Of a stretch of DNA of 64,000 bases, positions 1-7,622 are shown piece by piece. Source of the DNA: Engelhardtia mirabilis (GTDB lineage Bacteria; Planctomycetota; UBA1135; GCA-002686595); assembly GCF_007748095.1 (NCBI RefSeq), contig NZ_CP036287.1, positions 5,022,001-5,086,000 on the forward strand. Direction: 5' to 3'. The notes beneath the pieces were generated by a model. That model made no database searches. It was not told where the DNA came from and was given only the letters and a program-made list of their open reading frames with translations. Each line of letters starts with the position of its first letter. Positions within the stretch are counted from its first letter, which is position 1. Both the position numbers and the translations under genes were made by a program.

Positions 1-1
1 C

Positions 2-2374
2 GCCAGCTTCGCGTTCGTTGCCGTGTTGGTCGCGCCTGGGCTCGCCCGTGCCCAGTCCTCGTCCCCTGCGGCCGGCGAGCTGCCCGTGGTCGTCGTCGAA
101 CGCGATGACACGGTCGTCGACTCGAGCTGTCGGCTGGTCTTCCCCACCGAGGCGATCGCGGACGTGGCCGGAGACGGCGTGGTCCAGATCCGCGGGGACG
201 GCCTGCGGGTGGTCTGCGAGGGCGGCCCCCTGCGCGGCTCGCCGGGCGAGATCGATCCCGACCGGTACCGAGGAGTCGGTATCGACGTGCGCGGGACCGG
301 GGTGACGGTGACGGGCGCCAGCGTGCAGGGCTTCAAGATCGGCCTGCGGGCCAGCAGCGCCAACGGGCTGCGCGTGATCGACTGCGCCTTCGACGACCTC
401 TTCCGCCAGCGGCTCGACTCCACCTGGAGCGCGGAGGACCCGGCCGGCTGGCTCGCCCCCCACGGCAACGACGACGGTCAGTGGAAGGACCGCTACGGCG
501 CGGCGATCGCCGTCGAGCGCTCGAACCGCATCCGGCTCGAGCGGGTGCGCGTGCGCCGGGGGCAGAACGGGATCCTGCTCGACCGCGTGACCGACGCCAC
601 CGTGACCCGCTGCGACGCCTCGTTCCTGTCGGGTTGGGGGCTGGCCCTGTGGCGCTCGAGCGACAACGTCGTGCGTGGCAATCGCTTCGACTACTGCGTG
701 CGCGGCTACAGCCACGGTCGCTACAACCGCGGCCAGGACTCCGCCGGGGTGCTGCTGTTCGAGCAGTCCAGCCGCAACCTGTTCGAGCGCAACTCGATCA
801 CCCACGGCGGCGACGGCGTGTTCGGATTCGCCGGCAACGAGGCCCTGGGGCAGCCGACGCCCAAGCTCGGCTTCGACCACCGTCGCGCGGGCTGCAACGA
901 CAACGTCTTCCGCCTGAACGACCTGTCCTTCGCGGCGGCCCACGGCCTGGAGCTGACTTTCAGCTTCGGCAACCTGATCGAACAGAACCTGTTCGAGTCC
1001 AACGCGATCTGCGGGGTCTGGTACGGCTACGGTCGGGACACCTCGTTCATCGCGAACACCTTCATTCGCAACGGCGACGCCGGCTACGGAGCCGAACGCG
1101 GCGCGATCAACGCCGAGCACGGCCAGGGCCTCGTCGTCCTCGGCAACGAGTTCCACGGGGACGCCGTGGGTGTGCGCCTGTGGTCGGACAACGACGCCGG
1201 CTTGGTGGATTCGCCCTGGGCGCGCATCAACGGAATCGGCGCCCGGGCCAACGCGATCCTGGCCAACGCTTTCGACGGAGTGGACCCGATCGTCGAACTC
1301 GTCGCGGCCCACCAGACCACGGTCTCACCGGCGGATCCGGAATCGATCGCGGCCGACGACGTCTCGCGCCAGAGCCTCACCGTCGAGGGCGCGGACGCGG
1401 GTATGGACGCCACGTCCGGCGCGCCGGGCCTGGGGTCGCCCGACCGCGGCAGGCTCGAGGACTCCCTGTCCAGGGCCTTCCACGGCCTCGGTCCGGCCGA
1501 TCGACTGCCCCTGGAACGCGAACGCAGGCGCCTGCCCGACGCGGGTCGCGCCTCCATCGTCATCGGGGAGTGGGGTCCCTACGACTGGTCCGAACCCATG
1601 CTCCAGGCCCTGGAGCGTTCCGGCGACCGCCACCGCTACCGCCTGCTCGGCCCCTCGCAGTTCACTTCGATCACCGTGATCGAGGGTCGCAACGACATCG
1701 ACGTGGTGGTCGATCGCGCCCTGCCGGAGTTCCCCGTCGGCCCCGACGGCCTCGCGCGCGCCGTCGTGACGATCAAGCCCAAGCGCCGAGGCGGCGTCAC
1801 CCCCTACCGCCTGATCGTCCGCGCCCGCGGCACCAACCTTCCGGTCGAGGGCGTACTGATCGACACCGAGTGGGACGTCACCTGGTTCAGCTCAACGGTC
1901 GATCCGCGCGAGGACGCCGAGGCCTGGCGGGCGGCAGCCGAGGGCGCGCCGAGCTACCGGGTGCGGGGCCTCGACCTCTCCTACTCGAGCGGCGGCCCCG
2001 CCAGCGTCGCCCACCCCAGCGGTCTGGGCGGTGCGGCCGCCGACGCCCTGGCGAGCCTCGGCGACGATGGCTTCGGGACCTTGGCCAGCACCTCGCTCGA
2101 GCTCACTGCCGGCGATTGGCTCCTGTCGACCCTGTCGGATGACGGCGTGCGCGTGCGCGTCGACGGCGAGCTCTTGATCGACAACTGGACCTGGCACGGG
2201 CCGACGCGCGATGAAGCCGTGCTACACCTGGACGGCGCGCGTTCCGTCACGATCGAGGTCGAACACTTCGAGCTCGACGGCTACGCCGTGCTCGAATTCG
2301 GCCTGCGCCCCCTCACCAACGGCGGTGAGTTCGTCGAAGCCTCACTGCCGGTGGCCCCGACCGGCAGCGAGTGA
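2..2374 (+). CDS. Secreted right-handed beta-helix protein with C-terminal PA14-like domain (5' partial)
   Basis: The gene is open at the left edge. The reading frame already runs from base 2 as a hydrophobic signal-peptide-like stretch ending ...APGLARAQ, so the GTG at 23 is probably internal and the true start lies outside the window. About 790 residues are visible. The first two thirds carry repeated N/V/I-rich turns (for example NRIRLERVRVRRGQNGILL and later SFGNLIEQNLFESNAICGV), the pattern of NosD/periplasmic-copper-type parallel beta-helix proteins, which often bind or cleave polysaccharide. From roughly base 1890 the protein changes to a PA14-like module with DDGVRVRVDGELLIDNW and LDGYAVLEF, usually carbohydrate binding. 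Likely an extracellular or periplasmic polysaccharide-interacting protein; catalytic activity cannot be told from the sequence. It converges on the beta-barrel gene that follows. Confidence 0.8.
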   Translation, partial: ASFAFVAVLVAPGLARAQSSSPAAGELPVVVVERDDTVVDSSCRLVFPTEAIADVAGDGVVQIRGDGLRVVCEGGPLRGSPGEIDPDRYRGVGIDVRGTGVTVTGASVQGFKIGLRASSANGLRVIDCAFDDLFRQRLDSTWSAEDPAGWLAPHGNDDGQWKDRYGAAIAVERSNRIRLERVRVRRGQNGILLDRVTDATVTRCDASFLSGWGLALWRSSDNVVRGNRFDYCVRGYSHGRYNRGQDSAGVLLFEQSSRNLFERNSITHGGDGVFGFAGNEALGQPTPKLGFDHRRAGCNDNVFRLNDLSFAAAHGLELTFSFGNLIEQNLFESNAICGVWYGYGRDTSFIANTFIRNGDAGYGAERGAINAEHGQGLVVLGNEFHGDAVGVRLWSDNDAGLVDSPWARINGIGARANAILANAFDGVDPIVELVAAHQTTVSPADPESIAADDVSRQSLTVEGADAGMDATSGAPGLGSPDRGRLEDSLSRAFHGLGPADRLPLERERRRLPDAGRASIVIGEWGPYDWSEPMLQALERSGDRHRYRLLGPSQFTSITVIEGRNDIDVVVDRALPEFPVGPDGLARAVVTIKPKRRGGVTPYRLIVRARGTNLPVEGVLIDTEWDVTWFSSTVDPREDAEAWRAAAEGAPSYRVRGLDLSYSSGGPASVAHPSGLGGAAADALASLGDDGFGTLASTSLELTAGDWLLSTLSDDGVRVRVDGELLIDNWTWHGPTRDEAVLHLDGARSVTIEVEHFELDGYAVLEFGLRPLTNGGEFVEASLPVAPTGSE

Positions 2375-2405
2375 GCCCGCGCGAACGGGCCCCGAATCGG
2401 CTCGA

Positions 2406-3230
2406 TCAGAAGGCATACCCCAGGTAGAGCACGAAGCGGTTGCTGTCGATGTCGGTGTCGATCCCCCCGAGGGTCACGTCCGTGCCGCGCAGGATGCGGA
2501 AGTCGGCGCCGATCTCGAAGTGCTCGGTGACCGGGAAGTTGACGCCGACGTGGGCGTAGAAGCCGACCGTAGTGTCGTCGTCGCTGACGGTCGAGCCCAG
2601 GAAGTCGCCGGTGACCTCCACCGACGCCAGGGCCACTCCGCCGCCCACGTAGGGTCGCAACTGGAATCCGCCGGGATCGCCGATGGGCAGGCCCAGGCGT
2701 AGGCCGGCGGTGAGATCGGTGAACAGCGCGTCCACGTCCACGCCGACGACGTCGGTCGAGTCGTAGGCCAGGCCCACCGCCGTCTCGAGCGCGACGACCC
2801 CCTCGTCATCGAGGGCGATCCAGCCCTGCATCCCGAACACGCCCGGGTTGTCGATCCCGTCCCAGGCCGCAGTGTCGTCCAACTTCTGACGGCCGAGGAT
2901 CACTCCGATGCCGCCAAGAACGCCGCCACCCTGCGCGACGGGTTTCGCCGCGAGGTAGGGAACCGCGGAGAGCGGCAACGGGTAGTTCGAAACAGCACTG
3001 GGGGACGCCGCAGCAGCTTCGACCGCAACGGAAGGCTCTGCACCGGACGCCGCCGCAATCGGCATCCCGACGATCGCCGGCGCGTGAACGGCGGTCGACA
3101 TGGAACCGGTGGCGCAGGACGATGCCGTCAAGATCAGCGCGAAGGCCGCTCCGACGACGAAGACGGACGGGCACGAACGGGACTCGGTGCGGCTCGGGAT
3201 AGTTGTTTGCACGTCAATCGGTCGCGTCAT
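2406..3230 (-). CDS. Outer-membrane beta-barrel protein with lipoprotein-like N terminus
   Basis: The product has 274 residues. The N terminus has a hydrophobic segment (VGAAFALILTASSCA) ending in a cysteine at about residue 39. This resembles a lipobox, though alanine at -3 is atypical. A low-complexity Ala/Ser/Val region follows. The C-terminal half shows alternating strands (LRLGLPIGDPGGFQLRPYVG, VGFYAHVGVNFPVTEHFEIG) and ends in FVLYLGYAF with a terminal aromatic residue, the usual C-terminal signature of outer-membrane barrels recognised by BamA. It resembles the OmpA/opacity-type eight-stranded barrels. No partner genes give a function. The start was chosen because it directly precedes the only signal-like segment. 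Confidence 0.7.
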   Translation of the reverse strand: MTRPIDVQTTIPSRTESRSCPSVFVVGAAFALILTASSCATGSMSTAVHAPAIVGMPIAAASGAEPSVAVEAAAASPSAVSNYPLPLSAVPYLAAKPVAQGGGVLGGIGVILGRQKLDDTAAWDGIDNPGVFGMQGWIALDDEGVVALETAVGLAYDSTDVVGVDVDALFTDLTAGLRLGLPIGDPGGFQLRPYVGGGVALASVEVTGDFLGSTVSDDDTTVGFYAHVGVNFPVTEHFEIGADFRILRGTDVTLGGIDTDIDSNRFVLYLGYAF

Positions 3231-3383
3231 GGGTTGGCGGGGTCGGGGAAGGTCTGGGCGAGATCATGGATCCCTGCGGTCAACGCGCTCGCAGGTTGGC
3301 GGCGCGACGTGTCGGTGCTGCGAGCCTTTCGATGCCTGATGAGGTCGCGCCGCGCGGGCCTCTTCGAGGCCGCGCCCGGAACT

Positions 3384-3914
3384 TCACTCGTTCAGCGGCC
3401 AGGGCGAGGGGATCGACCGCACCGGACCCCGCTCGCCGTAGGCCTGCTGGGGCGAAGACGTGCCCACCTCGGCCGACGCCCCGTAGCGCGCCGCGACCGG
3501 ATCCACGGGGTAGAAGTAGGCCTGGTCCGGTCGCCGCGCGCCGATCATCAGCACGGCGCAGGGGCCCCGATCGCCACCGACCAGCACGTGGTTGGTGCCC
3601 GGCGGACAGTGGAAGTAGTCCCATTGGCCGAGGCGCCGCTCCTCGCCGTTGACGATCAACCGCGCCTCCCCGTGCAGCACCAGGAAGCCCTCTTGGAGCG
3701 ACTCGCGGTGGTACAGGCAAGCAGCCTGGCCCGGAGCGAGGACGTGGACGTTGACGCCCACGTCGCCGAAGCGCTCGGCGCCTTCGAAGGCCGCCCAACG
3801 CCCGAAGCGCTCCGACTCCTTCCAGGTGGTCTGCCGCAGGTTCACGATGAACCAGCCATCGCCCTCGGGCTTCAGGCCGTCGTCGACCGCGATCAGCTTC
3901 GCTTCATCCGTCAT
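3384..3914 (-). CDS. Cupin-domain protein
   Basis: A 176-residue single-domain cupin. The two cupin motifs are readable: H69 in CLYHRES, E75 in LQEGFLVLHG, then PPGTNHV with H109, consistent with a divalent metal bound in the barrel. The N-terminal 55 residues (WFIVNLRQTTWKESERFGRW) are not typical of a simple cupin core and may form the lid or dimer arm. Cupins of this layout include sugar isomerases, dioxygenases and small ligand-binding regulators, and nothing here fixes the substrate. It lies 15 bases downstream of the TPR/FG-GAP gene on the same strand and could be co-transcribed with it. Confidence 0.75.
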   Translation of the reverse strand: MTDEAKLIAVDDGLKPEGDGWFIVNLRQTTWKESERFGRWAAFEGAERFGDVGVNVHVLAPGQAACLYHRESLQEGFLVLHGEARLIVNGEERRLGQWDYFHCPPGTNHVLVGGDRGPCAVLMIGARRPDQAYFYPVDPVAARYGASAEVGTSSPQQAYGERGPVRSIPSPWPLNE

Positions 3915-3929
3915 GGCTCGCTCCGTCTC

Positions 3930-5768
3930 TCATCGCTCGGGTGATGGGTTCGTTCCGTCGACGCTCGGTTCGGTGGCGGGGGACGGCTGCTCGAAGACCG
4001 GCCCGGCGACCACGAAGGCGCGTCCGGACTGCAAGCCGACCACCGCGCTCCAGGCCGAGGTCAGAAGGAAGTCGACGCCGCCATCGCCGTCCACGTCGCC
4101 CAGGCCCGTCGCGTCGAAGCCGAGGGTATCGCCCGGACTGGCGCTGGTGTAGGTCGCGAGCAACGAGCCGTCGGCGCCGGAGTAGAGGTAGCACTTGCCG
4201 GCCGAGGCCCCGCCCTCGCCGTTCTGCCAGGCGCCCACGATCAGGTCCCCCGCGCCGTCGCCATTCACGTCGCCCGCGTCCGAGACCGAGGTGCCGAAGC
4301 CCTCGCCGGGAACCGGTCCGAACAGCTCGAGGAGCAGCTTGCCGCTGGCGCCGGAGTGCACGACCACGCGTCCATTGCGCGTATCGCTGAAGTCCGAGCC
4401 GTAGACGTCCCCCACCCCGTCGCCATCCAGATCGCCCGGAAAGGACACGAAGTACTGGCCCATCGAGCGCCCCGTGGAGCTGGCCGGCATGGTGAAGCGG
4501 TGCTCCAGCTTCGCGCCTTCGATGGCGTAGACCTCGACGGTTCCCAAACGTCCCATGCCGGCGCCCGGCGCACCGACGGCGACCAGGGCGTCCGCGTTCA
4601 TGCTTGCCGCCAGGGCCGTGCCGAAGGCGTCACCGGCCTGTTGCCCTTCGAGGGCCGAGAGCACGTCACCCGATGCCCCCGAGTGCAGGCTGACCCGACC
4701 GCTGCCGGCCCCAGCCGCACCCGCGAAACCGGGCGAGCCCACCGCGAGGTCACCCTTGCCATCCCTGTCCACGTCGCCGACCCCGCAGACCATCAGGCCG
4801 AATTGCTCGGCCTTCTGGGTTCCGGTCAGGGCCAGGAGCTCACTCCCGTCCGCACCCGACAGCACCAGGGCCTGGCCCGTAGCGGGACTGCCCGGATAGC
4901 CCGGCGCACCGACGATCACGTCGCTCACGCCGTCACCATTCACATCGCCAGCGGGCGCGACCGAGGCGCCCAGGCGCTGTCCGGTGGTCCCGTCGCGCCG
5001 CCACAGCAGCTCGCCCGAATGGCCGGAGAAGACGTCGAGGCGACCGGCCTGGGGACCGTCGTTCTGACGCGAAGGCGCGGTCAGCGCGAAGTCCGCCACG
5101 TCGTCGCCGTCGAGATCGCCCATGTTGCGCCCGACCCAGCCGTACTCCTCGCCCGCGGAGGTGCCCTCGATCGTGTGGATCACCCGCACCTCTTCGACCC
5201 AAGCATCCGCGCCCCGCGGCAGGTCCGGCAGCAGCGCGGCGAAGCGCGGATCGCTGCGTAGGCTCTGCAGATCCGGGTCGGTGAGCAGGTTGCCACGGTC
5301 GAGAGTTCCCGCGCCGCGCGCGCGCTCGAGCCATTCGAAGGCCTCGTCGGTGCGACCCAAGAGCGCGCAGGCGCAGCCGGCGTTGTAGGACGCGGCGGCC
5401 GCTTGGGCGGGGAATTCAGCGGCGCGGGTGTGCAGGGTCAGCGCCTCCTCGAGGCGACCTTGGCTGTGCACGGCGAATCCGAGCAGGAACCAGGCGGGCC
5501 CCGAGTCCGGGTGGGCCACGGTCGCGGGTCGCAGGATCGCCTCCGCGCCGGCCGCATCGCCGCCGCCGAGCAAGCGTTGGGCCCGGGCCAAGTCGGTGTT
5601 CAGGCCAGCCCCCGCTTGAGGGGCAGCGATCGGAGAGGCTTCGCTCTGGAGCGCACCCCCCTGCGCTGCGGAGCCGCCCTGGGGACGGGCTGCGGCCGAC
5701 TCCGGACCAGGGGCGGCGACAAGCACGAGGACAGCGAAGGCGGCGGCGGGCGAGTGGGCACGGGCCAT
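3930..5768 (-). CDS. Secreted TPR plus FG-GAP repeat protein
   Basis: The frame opens further upstream, but the start at 5768 is preferred. It begins MARAHSPAAAFAVLVLVAAP, a signal peptide, and is preceded six bases upstream by a GGGAGAA ribosome-binding site. The mature 612-residue protein has a TPR-like helical region (about residues 60-170, with AGAEAILRPATVAHPDSGPA and GRLEEALTLHTRAAEF), then at least six FG-GAP/integrin-type blades. Their calcium-binding-like loops read GDVNGDGVSDVIVGAPG, GDVDRDGKGDLAVGSPG and GDVNGDGAGDLIVGA. The blades should close into a beta-propeller. A TPR module fused to an extracellular propeller is unusual and suggests a protein-protein scaffold on the cell surface. 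Confidence 0.8.
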   Translation of the reverse strand: MARAHSPAAAFAVLVLVAAPGPESAAARPQGGSAAQGGALQSEASPIAAPQAGAGLNTDLARAQRLLGGGDAAGAEAILRPATVAHPDSGPAWFLLGFAVHSQGRLEEALTLHTRAAEFPAQAAAASYNAGCACALLGRTDEAFEWLERARGAGTLDRGNLLTDPDLQSLRSDPRFAALLPDLPRGADAWVEEVRVIHTIEGTSAGEEYGWVGRNMGDLDGDDVADFALTAPSRQNDGPQAGRLDVFSGHSGELLWRRDGTTGQRLGASVAPAGDVNGDGVSDVIVGAPGYPGSPATGQALVLSGADGSELLALTGTQKAEQFGLMVCGVGDVDRDGKGDLAVGSPGFAGAAGAGSGRVSLHSGASGDVLSALEGQQAGDAFGTALAASMNADALVAVGAPGAGMGRLGTVEVYAIEGAKLEHRFTMPASSTGRSMGQYFVSFPGDLDGDGVGDVYGSDFSDTRNGRVVVHSGASGKLLLELFGPVPGEGFGTSVSDAGDVNGDGAGDLIVGAWQNGEGGASAGKCYLYSGADGSLLATYTSASPGDTLGFDATGLGDVDGDGGVDFLLTSAWSAVVGLQSGRAFVVAGPVFEQPSPATEPSVDGTNPSPER

Positions 5769-6006
5769 GGCGGATTCTCCCTGGGAAGGCGCGGACGACC
5801 GGGACGCACGGGGGGTCTGGATGCGTACCCGCAATGGAGCCGGGGGCTCCGGCCGCACTACGATCGTCGGCGGGTGAGGTTTCCTCCCCACTGCGTTTCA
5901 CGCGGCCGCCGAGCGAACTCGGAGTTCGCGCCGCAGCACTGCGCCGATCGCCCTGTCAGCGGTGATGCGCCGTGTGGCGACTGCGACCCCTGAACCGACC
6001 TCCCCC

Positions 6007-7446
6007 ATGCTCGACCTCCTGCTGTTGGCCCTGGCCATCATCCCCAACCAGGACGAGGCTCCCGCCCCCGTCCCGGCGACCGCCGGCGTCAAGGCCGAAC
6101 GCCTCCCGCCCACGCCCTGGCCGGTGCTGGCCTTCGAGGCCGACCAGACCGACTGGGACGGCCTGATCGATCGCATCGGCCAGGGAGCCCTCGATGACCT
6201 CGATGTACCCGGCTTGACGATCGCGGTCAGCCTCGGCGACGACGTCGTCTTCGAGCGCGGCTACGGCTTCGCGAACCTCGAGCACGAAGTCCCGGCGGGC
6301 CCCGAGACGATCTACCGCATCGGTTCGGTCACCAAGCAGTTCACCGCGGCCGCGATCATGGGTCTCGTGGAGGAGGGCGAGCTCGCCCTCGAGGACGACG
6401 CGCGCGACCACCTGCCCTGGTTCGACACCGACGGCAGGCGGGTCAGCGTGCGCCAACTGTTGACCCACACGTCGGGCGTGCCCAGCTACACCGACCTGGG
6501 CCTCGAGTGGATGGCCAAGCTGCACCAGGACGTCACTCCCGAGGAGATCTTCGGCTGGGTCTCGGAGGTCCCCTTCGACTTCGAGCCGGGCACCGATTGG
6601 CACTACAGCAACACGGGCTACATCCTGCTCGGCGCCCTGATCAAGGAAGTCGGGCGTCGCTCGCCGCGCACGCAATTGCGGCGCACGGTCACCAAGGGCC
6701 TGGGCCTCGCTTCGATCGACTACGACAACTACCGCGAGGTCATCCCCCACCGCGCCGCAGGCTACGACCCGGGCCTGCGCGGGCCGATCAACGCCCAGTT
6801 CATCTCGATGACCCAGCCCGGCGCTGCCGGGGCGATCATCGCGACCGCCGGGGACCTGCTGCGCTGGCAGCGGGCCCTGGTCAGCGGCCAGGTGATCTCG
6901 CAGCACAGCTACGCGCAGATGACCGCCCCCGCGTTCCTGCCCGACGGGCGCAGCACCGGCTACGGCTTCGGCCTCTCGGTCGGGCGACTCAACGGCCTGC
7001 GCCGCATCAGCCACGGGGGCGGGATCATGGGCTTCAGCTCGGCCCTGGCCTGGTATCCCGAGGTCGAGCTGGGCGTGTGCGTGCTCACCAACCGCTCCGG
7101 CGTCGATGCCACCGGCATCGAGCGCTCGGTCACGCGCAACGTGCTCGGCATGTTGCGCCCCCTCGACATCGACCTGCCCGTGGACGCCGATCAACGGGCC
7201 GCGCTGGTGGGCCGCTACGCGTTCCTGTCCTTCGAGCTGGAGGTCAGCGAGGTCGACGGCGAGCTGCTGCGTACCGTCGTCGGGTCCGACACGGTCCCCC
7301 GCCGCCTCGTCCACCGCGGCGACCTGGCCTTCGGGCTGGATGAGGACCCGGACCTGTTGATCCGCTTCCAGGCCGGCCCCGACGGGCGGATCGCGACCGC
7401 CGTCGTCGAGGAGGACGGCAACGAGCTCGTCGGGGTCCGGCGCTAG
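6007..7446 (+). CDS. Serine hydrolase of the beta-lactamase/class C (DD-peptidase) family
   Basis: Start taken at the ATG opening MLDLLLLALAIIP, a signal peptide; the frame continues 15 codons upstream without one. The protein has 479 residues. The three active-site elements of the penicillin-recognising serine hydrolase fold are present: SVTK (nucleophile Ser107, general base Lys110 from this start), YSNTGY (Y-x-N) and the HGGG loop in RRISHGGGIMGFSS, replacing the KTG box as in class C esterases and peptidases. A C-terminal lipocalin-like extension (DADQRAALVGRYAFLSF onward) is common in this family. Likely a periplasmic D-aminopeptidase, esterase or peptidoglycan-related hydrolase rather than a resistance beta-lactamase. 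It is divergent from the TPR/FG-GAP gene. Confidence 0.85.
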   Translation: MLDLLLLALAIIPNQDEAPAPVPATAGVKAERLPPTPWPVLAFEADQTDWDGLIDRIGQGALDDLDVPGLTIAVSLGDDVVFERGYGFANLEHEVPAGPETIYRIGSVTKQFTAAAIMGLVEEGELALEDDARDHLPWFDTDGRRVSVRQLLTHTSGVPSYTDLGLEWMAKLHQDVTPEEIFGWVSEVPFDFEPGTDWHYSNTGYILLGALIKEVGRRSPRTQLRRTVTKGLGLASIDYDNYREVIPHRAAGYDPGLRGPINAQFISMTQPGAAGAIIATAGDLLRWQRALVSGQVISQHSYAQMTAPAFLPDGRSTGYGFGLSVGRLNGLRRISHGGGIMGFSSALAWYPEVELGVCVLTNRSGVDATGIERSVTRNVLGMLRPLDIDLPVDADQRAALVGRYAFLSFELEVSEVDGELLRTVVGSDTVPRRLVHRGDLAFGLDEDPDLLIRFQAGPDGRIATAVVEEDGNELVGVRR

Positions 7447-7622
7447 TGTCCTCGGCTCGCGGCCAGCTCCAGGGCGACTCCGGAATCTGGCCCGCGATCC
7501 AGGATCTGGATCGCCGAGCGCCCGCCCCCGTTCTCGGGGCCCCCCAGGGCGATGGAACGACCTTTGCCCCGGCCCGCGCGGAACCAACCCGTCCCAAGCC
7601 CTCATCGGGGATCCGCGTCGCC

